From: Erysipelotrichaceae bacterium
Lineage (GTDB): Bacteria > Bacillota_I > Bacilli_A > Erysipelotrichales > Erysipelotrichaceae
DNA: 22,982 nt
Direction: 5' to 3'
NCBI GenBank assembly: GCA_900770275.1
Contig: CAAGJS010000206.1
Span: 1-22,982 of the forward strand
A program made the translations under genes and the position numbers. How positions within the stretch are numbered: position 1 is the stretch's first letter; every line of letters starts with the position of its first letter. The notes under the pieces are model-generated. The model had not been told where the DNA came from. It saw only the letters and a list, made by a program, of their open reading frames with translations, and did no database searches. Below, piece by piece: positions 8,252 through 14,740 of this stretch.

Positions 8252-9766
8252 TCATTCGTTGACGATATGAATATTCGTTTCCGGCTGGAATGTGACCGTC
8301 GGATGGTTCCTGAACCATTCCTCGGCCAGATCAGTGAAGCTGCGGTTAATGGTCTTCAGTGTTTCGCACTGCTTCAGGATACGGAAACCGCCGCCTCCCG
8401 CCGCATGATAGGAGTTGACGCAGAGGGTGAAGGTGCTGTCTTCCGAAATTTCGGCGCCCTGGTATTTGATGTATTCGACGCGGCTGCCGATCGGATTGGC
8501 GACGTTGATGCGATATTCGATACCGCTGACAAGATCGTAGTTTTCAGGATGCGACGGATCTTCGCCCGGCACAATCTGTGCCGCAGCGTTGGAGCTCCAG
8601 AAAGCCGCATCTTCTTCCAGATATTCTTTGAGCTGGGCGGCTGTTACCTTCTTGACGACTAACGTATTGATATAGGGGTAGTTGGCAAAGAGGGCACGGC
8701 GCGTAATCGACGGGCCAAAGCCGATCGCACCCTTGCAGAGAGCTGTACCTGCAAGCATAGCACCGCTTTCTTCCATCGCAATCTGATTGAAGAGAGTGAT
8801 ATATGGCGTTCCATAGAGACGGGATGCGTTTTCATTGGAGACACACAGATCCATGTTCGTCTTTGCCAGCGGCTCATCGAGCCATGCCTGGCAATCGGCT
8901 TCTTCGCGTGCGATCAGCTTCATGATCGCTTCACCGGCTTCGCCATCGGCCTTGTAGATGACGGGTTCAATGGTATGGGAATCGGTAGAAAGATCGATAC
9001 AGATCAGTTCCCTGCCATCGGCTTCCGTCTCCGCATACACCGTATTGTTATAGGTGCCAAGCAGATGCTGGTGGCTGTGACCGGCAATCAGAACGTCGAT
9101 GCCCCGTACCTGCTGTAACATCGCATAGGCGCAGTTATCGCCCTGCATACAGCCAAGACGGGATCCGGTCTTCGGATTGATTTCAAAGCTGCCATGGTAG
9201 ACGACGATGACATAGGCAGGATTCTCGAGATGACGCACCGCATCAACCGCATTCTGCACCGTCTCAATCGTGTCGAGGAACCGGTAGCCTTCGGTGTTCT
9301 CCTTCGGCTCCGTATACTTTGTGTCGGTGATACTGACACCGATGAGTGCAACCTTGACGCCATCGAAGTCACGGATCACGTAGGTCGGGCCAAGCGGTGC
9401 ATCGTGGAACGCGATATTGCTCGTGATGCAGGGAGCCTTGAGGGCCTTGAGATGAATGGCAAGAGCACGCTGACCAAGGCTGAAGTCATGGTTGCCAAGG
9501 TTGATATAGTCATAGCCCATGGCGTTCATTACCGCGGTCACCGGCGATACCATGCGGGCATGCTCGGCGGCGTGGTAGCGGGTCAGGGCGCTGCCCTCAA
9601 TACTGTCGCCATTATCAATCAGCAGAGTGTTATCGTCACGCAGCTGCTGGATCAGGGTGCTGAGCTTGGCAAAGCCTCCGTCATATTCACTGCCATCCGT
9701 ATAAAGATACGGCGTAATGTGGCCGTGGACGTCGCTGGTTGCCAGAATGCGGATCCTGTTTTTCAT
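8252..9766 (-). CDS. 5'-nucleotidase / 2',3'-cyclic phosphodiesterase-like metallophosphatase
   Basis: A 504-residue two-domain calcineurin-like phosphatase. The N-terminal metal-binding motifs are all present: DVHG (Asp12, His14), GDSIEGS (Asp54), GNHD (91-94), VVYHGSF and AGHSHQH. The C-terminal 5'-nucleotidase substrate domain runs from about residue 300 to 490 and includes an AAGGGGFRIL loop. Unlike UshA-type periplasmic or wall-anchored enzymes it has no signal peptide and no sorting signal, so it should act in the cytoplasm on nucleotides or related phosphate esters. GGGAG lies ahead of the ATG. It is first in a two-gene operon with the P-loop gene. Confidence 0.93.
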   Translation of the reverse strand: MKNRIRILATSDVHGHITPYLYTDGSEYDGGFAKLSTLIQQLRDDNTLLIDNGDSIEGSALTRYHAAEHARMVSPVTAVMNAMGYDYINLGNHDFSLGQRALAIHLKALKAPCITSNIAFHDAPLGPTYVIRDFDGVKVALIGVSITDTKYTEPKENTEGYRFLDTIETVQNAVDAVRHLENPAYVIVVYHGSFEINPKTGSRLGCMQGDNCAYAMLQQVRGIDVLIAGHSHQHLLGTYNNTVYAETEADGRELICIDLSTDSHTIEPVIYKADGEAGEAIMKLIAREEADCQAWLDEPLAKTNMDLCVSNENASRLYGTPYITLFNQIAMEESGAMLAGTALCKGAIGFGPSITRRALFANYPYINTLVVKKVTAAQLKEYLEEDAAFWSSNAAAQIVPGEDPSHPENYDLVSGIEYRINVANPIGSRVEYIKYQGAEISEDSTFTLCVNSYHAAGGGGFRILKQCETLKTINRSFTDLAEEWFRNHPTVTFQPETNIHIVNE

Positions 9767-9792
9767 AGAACATCTCCCTTTAAGCGGTTTTC

Positions 9793-9798
9793 ATTATA
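9793..9798 (-). promoter_or_regulatory. Possible -10 box of the nucleotidase operon
   Basis: TATAAT on the minus strand, 27 bases ahead of the ATG. A good -35 at 16-18 bases is missing, and TTGACA (9830-9835) is 31 bases away. The promoter may therefore need an activator, or this may be chance. Confidence 0.35.
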
Positions 9799-9889
9799 CC
9801 TAGAAATGCGGTGAATGGATGAAACTGTTTGTCAATTGCCCTGAGCTGTAAGGGTCATGGCATCCGTGGCGGCACTTTCAAAAGGAAAC

Positions 9890-9962
9890 AGTGAAGCGAA
9901 TGTAGTAAAACTTCACTCCACTTCACTGTCAACTTCACGGATAATGAAGCACAAGCAGGCTG
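9890..9962. repeat. ACTTCAC iteron array 1
   Basis: Three direct ACTTCAC copies start at 9910, 9920 and 9932 (10- and 12-base steps). They are flanked by inverted-type GTGAAG (9891-9896) and ATGAAG (9944-9949) sequences. The whole 73-base block aligns with the larger array at 11598-11695, including the shared ends AGTGAAG and CAGGCTG, and differs mainly by lacking one 22-base unit. It lies beyond the 3' end of the AlbA_2 gene and about 120 bases upstream of the nucleotidase start. It could be an operator for that operon or the remnant of a duplication. Confidence 0.8.
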
Positions 9963-9983
9963 AATGCGCGTCTTCGATCCATA

Positions 9984-10031
9984 AGAAAAAGTGCCGGAAA
10001 TGCATTTTATCTTCGCATTTTCTGCACTTTT
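9984..10031 (-). terminator. Terminator of the AlbA_2 gene
   Basis: Outer arms AAAAGTGC (9987-9994) and GCACTTTT (10024-10031), with inner arms AAATGC/GCATTT, form a long hairpin with a small internal loop. On the minus strand it ends in a TTTTTCTTAT run. It is located about 50 bases after the stop codon at 10079. Confidence 0.7.
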
Positions 10032-10078
10032 ATCGACCCTTCAACTGTCAAATGCCGGATGAAACTGTTTACGGACGG

Positions 10079-11560
10079 TTACTGTCCTTCACCAGTGTGT
10101 TTGAGCAGTACATTCGTACGGTTTGCGCGGTAGAAAGCGGTTCTGCTGTTCAGTGATTCTACCAGATAGTGGTCCTTAACGAGACGCTGGATCGTATTTT
10201 TGCGGAAGTATGTGGAAGGCTTCAGACCGATATGATCAGCGATCTCATGTACGGAACGTTCCTTGTAATAGCAGTAGCCAAGGATCTGCAGGTCGTATTT
10301 CCCGGGTGTTAAGCCGGCGGTGTATACGTCGGCATAATCCTGATTCTCCGTCGTTTCGACACCTGACGTTACCGTCAGATCCGGCAGACAGAGAGTAAAT
10401 GCGGACGCATCACAGGAAACATACGGCTTATGCGCATCGTCCGCATTTTGGTAATCCGCTTCGATTTTGTCAAAACCGCTGCCTTTTTCTTCCATGAGGC
10501 GGCACATCTCCAGAATCGCGCAGATTACTTCATTGCGGCGCCGGGGAATAATCGAGGCAATATCTGTTTCCATGTTCAGCCTGCGTACACCCAGCAGAGA
10601 ACCGGGAGAAGTAATTTCAAGCCGGTTCTGAAATATGTTGATTTCAATCTGACTGCCCTGAATGAAATAGTTGCGGTGGCCAATCGCGTTTACAACTCCT
10701 TCCATGACAGAGCGCTGCGGATAGGCAAAATAATTCTGACGCGTATCCGGGCGCTTAATAAATCCGTTTGTGGAATGATCCATTACAAAGTCTATGCCTT
10801 CCTGGATTCCGGTAAGCAGGCAGCCGGTAAATTCCTTTTGGGCCAGAATGATGTTACTCCCCTTGTCCAGTCCCTTCCACTGGGTCATTACTATTCTGGT
10901 TTCCGGAAGCCGGCAGGAATCCTGAAACAGCAGAGCACCTTTGGATAGGCGGCGCTTGTTGTCCATGAAGCCGATCGAGATCATTGCCTTCTCGGTCACT
11001 TTGATTCCGGCAGAATTTAACAATTGGTGTAATACGGAAAAATCCTGTGACTGATAAGTCTGATCCGTAAACGGCTGATCATAGGGAATATGTTCACTCA
11101 TTAGAACAAGGTCACGGATCTGCTCAGGGGAAGCGGATTCGGTCTGACCGAAATTGCGCACATATATTCCGAGCATACCTTTACTGTGCAGTGTCACAGG
11201 CAGGTCACGGCTGGCGGAAATGGAAATTTTTAAGACATACCGGATCGGTGAAGTGCCGGGGACAGCAATCGATTCTATGGAATAGGGGATTGACGGCTCA
11301 ATTTTTTCGCGGATCTGCCGATGGACCATGCGGGCAGTTTTGTCAGCCTCTGTATGATCCTGCGCAACAATTTTATGGGAGTGATCCTCAACTCCGACAT
11401 ACAGATCGCCGCCTTCCGAGTTGGCAAAGGCCACGATTGTTTTAAGCCAGCCGATTTCTTCCGGTGTTCCGTCCTTTTTGACGCCTTCTTTCAAAATGCC
11501 CTTAAATTCCGTTTGCCTCGTTTCGAGGTTTACGCCCGGGATAAGCTCTTCGATCTGCAT
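10079..11560 (-). CDS. AlbA_2 (Schlafen-type) domain protein with ATPase-like and winged-helix domains
   Basis: A 493-residue protein with an N-terminal AlbA_2/Schlafen-AAA-like domain (TEFKG at 17-21; AFANSEGGDLYVGVED at 44-59). A RecG-C/HATPase-like segment follows (MEGVVNAIGHRNYF near 285-298, then IEINIFQNRLEITSPG at about 304-319). The C-terminal winged-helix stretch is at about 415-485 (SVHEIADHIGLKPSTYFRK). Family members are usually annotated as putative DNA-binding transcriptional regulators; biochemical roles are mostly unproven. GGGAGG at 11569-11574 supports the start. It is monocistronic, and its promoter is overlain by one ACTTCAC array while a second array lies beyond its 3' end. 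This fits autoregulation by the winged-helix domain, which is inference. Confidence 0.9.
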   Translation of the reverse strand: MQIEELIPGVNLETRQTEFKGILKEGVKKDGTPEEIGWLKTIVAFANSEGGDLYVGVEDHSHKIVAQDHTEADKTARMVHRQIREKIEPSIPYSIESIAVPGTSPIRYVLKISISASRDLPVTLHSKGMLGIYVRNFGQTESASPEQIRDLVLMSEHIPYDQPFTDQTYQSQDFSVLHQLLNSAGIKVTEKAMISIGFMDNKRRLSKGALLFQDSCRLPETRIVMTQWKGLDKGSNIILAQKEFTGCLLTGIQEGIDFVMDHSTNGFIKRPDTRQNYFAYPQRSVMEGVVNAIGHRNYFIQGSQIEINIFQNRLEITSPGSLLGVRRLNMETDIASIIPRRRNEVICAILEMCRLMEEKGSGFDKIEADYQNADDAHKPYVSCDASAFTLCLPDLTVTSGVETTENQDYADVYTAGLTPGKYDLQILGYCYYKERSVHEIADHIGLKPSTYFRKNTIQRLVKDHYLVESLNSRTAFYRANRTNVLLKHTGEGQ

Positions 11561-11584
11561 TTTGTCTGCCTCCCTTCTGGTTTC

Positions 11585-11590
11585 ATTATA
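11585..11590 (-). promoter_or_regulatory. -10 box of the AlbA_2 gene, adjoining iteron array 2
   Basis: TATAAT on the minus strand 24 bases ahead of the ATG. The first two iteron copies (11598-11605 and 11607-11614) fall exactly where the spacer and -35 should be. A protein bound there would block or replace RNA polymerase contacts. Confidence 0.55.
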
Positions 11591-11597
11591 AAGAGAG

Positions 11598-11695
11598 AGT
11601 GAAGTAAATGAAGTAAAACTTCACTCAACTTCACTCCAAACTTCACTACACTTCACTCGAAACTTCACGGTATGTGAAGTGAAGAAAACAGGCTG
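11598..11695. repeat. ACTTCAC iteron array 2 at the AlbA_2 promoter
   Basis: Five direct ACTTCAC copies start at 11618, 11628, 11640, 11650 and 11662, giving steps of 10, 12, 10 and 12 bases, a 22-base unit repeated twice plus one. Two inverted copies precede them (11598-11605, 11607-11614) and two overlapping inverted copies follow (11673-11685). The 10-12 bp period places all sites near one face of the helix. The pattern looks like an operator or iteron cluster and is unlike CRISPR, whose repeats and spacers are far longer. Confidence 0.85.
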
Positions 11696-11709
11696 CGGTT
11701 GAACAGATA

Positions 11710-11781
11710 TCAATAATTCTGCGTCATGTGCATCATCTGAATTGCGATGATGATGGGCTTATTCTTTGAACAGGATCTGCA
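11710..11781 (-). pseudogene. Remnant of a RelE/ParE-family toxin
   Basis: Directly after the antitoxin stop, a minus-strand reading frame gives KPIIIAIQMMHMTQNY before a stop at 11710-11712. This resembles the C-terminal strand and tail of RelE/ParE toxins, where hydrophobic Ile/Val residues, a His and a basic or aromatic end are common. An ATG overlapping the antitoxin stop opens only MQILFKE before a stop. Roughly the middle 70-80 codons of a normal toxin would be missing. The match is short, so confidence is limited. Confidence 0.35.
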
Positions 11782-12047
11782 TCACTTCATTCTTCTTTGC
11801 TGGAAGTGCCTGTCAAGATCGTGATCGCTGCTCCAGCCTTCCTCTTCCCCGGATTGGACACCTGCATTCAGATCACTCATCAGCCCCAATACCGCGATCG
11901 CCTTCTGATATTCTTCTTCGTCATGCATTGTGCGTAATGAATACGCTCCACAGCCGTTTTTTGTGAGGTAAACAGGCTGTCCATCATGTACGTCATCAAG
12001 CACTTTCTCATAGTTTCTTAATTCCGAAATGGTTTGATCTCAGGCAT
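11782..12047 (-). pseudogene. Frameshifted Phd/YefM-type antitoxin
   Basis: AGGAG (12054-12058) precedes an ATG at 12047 that encodes MPEIKP and then runs into a TAA in that frame. Reading in the adjacent frame from 12030 gives ISELRNYEKVLDDVHDG, followed by QPVYLTKNGCGAYSL and an acidic, Glu-rich helix (EEEYQKAIAVLGLM). This is the typical Phd/YefM plan: the family opening is M-P-x-I-K-P-I-S-x-L-R-N-Y. A single missing base near 12030 (CCATTTCGG where CCNATTTCGG is expected) separates the two parts. Restored, it would be about 88 residues and would bind both DNA and its toxin. As given, only an unsupported GTG-started 73-residue piece could be made. A sequencing error is possible. Confidence 0.75.
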
Positions 12048-12104
12048 TTGGATCTCCTCTCTAAGCTGTAGAATACCGCAAAATTATTCAATATATCCTT
12101 TATA

Positions 12105-12154
12105 CAGCTAATAAAAGAAACCCGGCCGGATGTGTTTCTTTATCCGGCCGGGTT
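12105..12154 (-). terminator. Terminator of the phn operon
   Basis: A perfect 13-bp inverted repeat, AACCCGGCCGGAT (12119-12131) and its complement (12142-12154), is followed on the minus strand by TTTCTTTTATT. It lies about 40 bases after the last phnE stop. Confidence 0.87.
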
Positions 12155-12194
12155 CGGAGATTCTCTGGTATTGATGTTCTGGCTTTTCGGCAGC

Positions 12195-13016
12195 TTACTG
12201 ACGGCCGCCTGCCAGACGCATGCGGATCTTGGTGGAGAAATATTCGATGATGATGACCGCAATGATCAGTGCCAGCAGGTACGCACCGACCTGTGTCCAG
12301 CGCATCGCATTGATCGCAATGACAAGGGCGGAACCGATGCCGCCGGCACCGATGAGGCCCAGGATTGTCGCATCCTTCAGGTTGATATCGAAGCGGTAGA
12401 TGACCGTCGAAATGAACGATGCGGACAGCTGGGGCAGGACGCCGCAGCGGATCTTCTGGAACGTGGAGCAGCCGGCTGCGTCCAAGGCATCGAGGATGCC
12501 CGTATCAAGATCTTCGATCGCGGTGATGTACATCTTCGAAATCATGCCGATGGAGCAGATGGACTGCGTAACGACGCCGCAGAAGGCACCCGGTCCCGTG
12601 ACCCGGATCCACATCAGTGCCCATACAAGGGACGGAATGGTACGGATCAGAAGAATCAGGACACGGAAGATGACGGCGACGGGGCGCGGAACGATGTTGT
12701 TCGATGCCAGGAAGGAAACCGGAATCGCAAGGATGCCGCCGAACAGTGTGCCGAGAATGGCAATGGCGATCGTCTGGAACATCAGGTAGAGAATACCGGT
12801 CTCCGTCATGTCGGTGAACTGTTTCCAGTCCGGATGCACCAGGCCGTAGATCGTGCCCTGTGCAATCTTGACGCCCTGCGACACGCCGTTGAAGTCGATG
12901 CCGCTGCGGCTCCAGATTACAAGGATCAGAACAATGGCGAAGATGATAATGTTGCGGACAAGATGATGGGGCTGTGCCTCATACATTTCTTCAACCGTCA
13001 GTTTCTTTTCACTCAT
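12195..13016 (-). CDS. phnE: Phosphonate/phosphite-type ABC transporter permease, second PhnE
   Basis: A 273-residue integral membrane permease with about six hydrophobic segments, the first at about residues 23-35 (NIIIFAIVLILVI). The EAA-loop signature LDALDAAGCSTFQKI, followed by the family GVLP, lies near 180-200 and is the contact for the PhnC ATPase. A late IGAGGIGSALVIAI stretch is typical of PhnE. The start lies 9 bases after the stop of the first phnE, and the ribosome binding site GAGGTGA overlaps that stop, so expression is coupled. It pairs with the upstream PhnE, probably as a heterodimeric channel. It closes the operon. Confidence 0.92.
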   Translation of the reverse strand: MSEKKLTVEEMYEAQPHHLVRNIIIFAIVLILVIWSRSGIDFNGVSQGVKIAQGTIYGLVHPDWKQFTDMTETGILYLMFQTIAIAILGTLFGGILAIPVSFLASNNIVPRPVAVIFRVLILLIRTIPSLVWALMWIRVTGPGAFCGVVTQSICSIGMISKMYITAIEDLDTGILDALDAAGCSTFQKIRCGVLPQLSASFISTVIYRFDINLKDATILGLIGAGGIGSALVIAINAMRWTQVGAYLLALIIAVIIIEYFSTKIRMRLAGGRQ

Positions 13017-13025
13017 GGAGTCACC

Positions 13026-13871
13026 TCAGGAAAGCTTGGAACGCAGCCAGTCAGAGAAGAAGTCAATCGCAACGACGAGAACAAACAGTGCCAGCAGTAC
13101 CATGCCGAGTCCGCTGTAGTCACGCCAGCCGACACGTTCCGAAATCAGGATGCCAAGACCACCGGCGCCGACGTAGCCAAGAATCGATGCGGCACGTACA
13201 TTCATCTCGAAGCAGTACAGGCAGTGCGAAAGATACGTCGGCAGAATCTGGGGCATGCACGCGGCCCAGAAGGCTGCCATCGTGCTGGCACCGAAACTTG
13301 TCATCGCTTCGAACGGCTTCATGTCGATGGTTTCGATCGATTCATACAGCATCTTGGAGACGACGCCAACGGTGAAGATCGTAATCGCAAGGAAACCGGC
13401 GAATGTGCCCAGACCGAAGATCAGTGCACAGATATTGGCAATGACCAGGGTCGGAACGGAGCGGACAATCGCCAGGAACAGACGCACAATCGAGAGAACG
13501 ACTCTGTTATGGACGATGTTGCTGGAAGCGATGATCGCCAAAGGAAGCGCAATCAGGCATCCGACAAAGGTGCCGAGCAGCGACATCTGAATCGTATCGA
13601 TCAGAGGCTGCCAGACGGAGTGTGCGTAGTTGAAGTCGGGACGGAAGATCTGGGCAAGAATTTCGCCCATCTTGGAGATTCGCGATGTGAGGGTGGACCA
13701 GTTGAAGCCGGTCACCTTCAGACATACGGCGACGACAATGATCAGGACGACAGCGATCAGCGGTCCGCGGGAGCGGGGCCGGTTGACCGTATGACCGTTG
13801 GGCAGCGTAACGAGCTGCGGCTTGAAGATGCGGTCAAACAGAGGGGCTTTACGAACGTCGACTTCGGACAT
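13026..13871 (-). CDS. phnE: Phosphonate/phosphite-type ABC transporter permease, first PhnE
   Basis: A 281-residue membrane permease. A charged cytosolic N-terminus of about 35 residues precedes the first membrane segment (GPLIAVVLIIVVAVCLKV). The EAA loop is FEAMTSFGASTMAAF with a downstream MPQILP, and the LGYVGAGGLGILI motif is near the C-terminal end. The ATG overlaps the phnC stop by one base (TGATG at 13873-13869), a classic sign of translational coupling. It differs clearly in sequence from the next permease, so the channel is probably a heterodimer. Confidence 0.92.
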   Translation of the reverse strand: MSEVDVRKAPLFDRIFKPQLVTLPNGHTVNRPRSRGPLIAVVLIIVVAVCLKVTGFNWSTLTSRISKMGEILAQIFRPDFNYAHSVWQPLIDTIQMSLLGTFVGCLIALPLAIIASSNIVHNRVVLSIVRLFLAIVRSVPTLVIANICALIFGLGTFAGFLAITIFTVGVVSKMLYESIETIDMKPFEAMTSFGASTMAAFWAACMPQILPTYLSHCLYCFEMNVRAASILGYVGAGGLGILISERVGWRDYSGLGMVLLALFVLVVAIDFFSDWLRSKLS

Positions 13872-14650
13872 CAGTGTACCTCTGCCGTTTTAGGGTCGGT
13901 GGACTTGGGAACTTCCTTGCCGTTGTAGACTTCGTCGAGCACTTCCTTTGTTACGTTGCTGGTGGGGCCGTCATAGACGACGTGGCCGGCACGGATGCCG
14001 ATGACACGTGTCGCATACTTGAGGGCGAGATCGACGTGATGGATGTTGAGCAGGATCGAGATATTCATATCCTTGTTAATGCGGGCAAAGTCGCTCATGA
14101 CGACGTCGGCCATAATCGGATCCAGCGATGCGACCGGCTCATCGGCCAGGATGATCGAAGGATTCTGCGTCAGTGTACGGGCCAGCGCAACCCGCTGCAT
14201 CTGGCCGCCGGACAGTTCGTCGCAGCGGGAATATGCCTTGTCGAGGATCTGGACCTTGTCGAGGTTTTCGAGTGCCTTCATCTTCTGTTCCTTGGAATAG
14301 ATGCCGAAGAGCACCTTATACCAGGGCATGTCCGGGACATAGGAAGTAAGAACGTTGTTAATGACGGTGGAACGGGTGATCAGGTTGAAGGACTGGAAGA
14401 TCATGCCGATGTGGCGGCGGAAGCGGCGCAGATCCTTCCCCTTGAGGGTCATGACGTCGGTCCCGTCAACGATCAGCTGGCCGTCCGTAATATCAATCAT
14501 ACGGTTGATGGTACGGATCAGCGTCGATTTGCCTGCACCGGAGAGGCCGATGATGGCAACGAACTCGCCCTGATCAATCTTGAGGTTAACGTGCTGAAGA
14601 CCCTTGGTCCCGTTGGGGTATGTTTTGGATACGTCTTTAAACTCAATCAT
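13871..14650 (-). CDS. phnC: Phosphonate/phosphite-type ABC transporter ATPase PhnC
   Basis: A 259-residue ABC ATPase with all the core motifs: Walker A GLSGAGKST at 35-43, Q-loop MIFQSFNLI, signature LSGGQMQRVALART, Walker B SIILADEPVASLDP and switch His in LLNIHHVDLAL. The spacing and the RFRRHIGMIFQSFNLI stretch are typical of PhnC. It should power uptake through the two PhnE permeases with substrate delivered by PhnD. AGGAG lies ahead of the ATG. It is separated from phnD by 90 bases that hold a hairpin, so its level may be set below that of phnD. Confidence 0.94.
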   Translation of the reverse strand: MIEFKDVSKTYPNGTKGLQHVNLKIDQGEFVAIIGLSGAGKSTLIRTINRMIDITDGQLIVDGTDVMTLKGKDLRRFRRHIGMIFQSFNLITRSTVINNVLTSYVPDMPWYKVLFGIYSKEQKMKALENLDKVQILDKAYSRCDELSGGQMQRVALARTLTQNPSIILADEPVASLDPIMADVVMSDFARINKDMNISILLNIHHVDLALKYATRVIGIRAGHVVYDGPTSNVTKEVLDEVYNGKEVPKSTDPKTAEVH

Positions 14651-14690
14651 GTACTATCTCCTGCTGTGAACCATTTTAATCTATGAAGAA

Positions 14691-14713
14691 GGCGGGCTGA
14701 AGTTCAACCCGCC
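14691..14713 (-). terminator. Intercistronic hairpin between phnD and phnC
   Basis: On the minus strand GGCGGGTTGAACTTCAGCCCGCC folds into a strong GC stem with one G-U pair. Only a poor T-run follows (TTCTTC). This suits partial termination or 3'-end protection of the phnD message, giving excess binding protein over the ATPase and permeases. The position is seen; the role is inferred from known ABC operons. Confidence 0.6.
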
Positions 14714-14740
14714 TCGATGATTTATTTTTTGTGGTGCAAA

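Larger units (their letters stand above)
9817..10070. repeat. 14-base direct repeat pair GGATGAAACTGTTT
   Basis: GGATGAAACTGTTT occurs at 9817-9830 and again at 10057-10070, 240 bases apart. Each copy has a neighbouring GTCAA(A/T)TGCC (9831-9840 and 10047-10056), on opposite sides of the repeat. The pair encloses iteron array 1 and the terminator hairpin. Meaning unknown. Confidence 0.5.

Noticed and set aside
9857..10156. A 99-codon plus-strand frame over iteron array 1
   Set aside because: It runs through the array and the terminator and into the 3' end of the opposite gene. Its Ser/His-rich product is the translated repeat.
11598..11695. CRISPR array
   Set aside because: The repeats are 7-8 bases at 10-12 base steps with no spacers of useful length, and no cas genes are near.
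12132..13928. A 598-codon open frame on the plus strand across both phnE genes
   Set aside because: It is antisense to two clear, coupled membrane permeases. Its product is a Asp/Arg/Gln/His-rich soluble sequence of the kind produced by reading hydrophobic codons backwards.
13874..14686. A 270-codon plus-strand frame antisense to phnC
   Set aside because: phnC carries every ABC ATPase motif on the other strand, and this frame has no recognisable domain.
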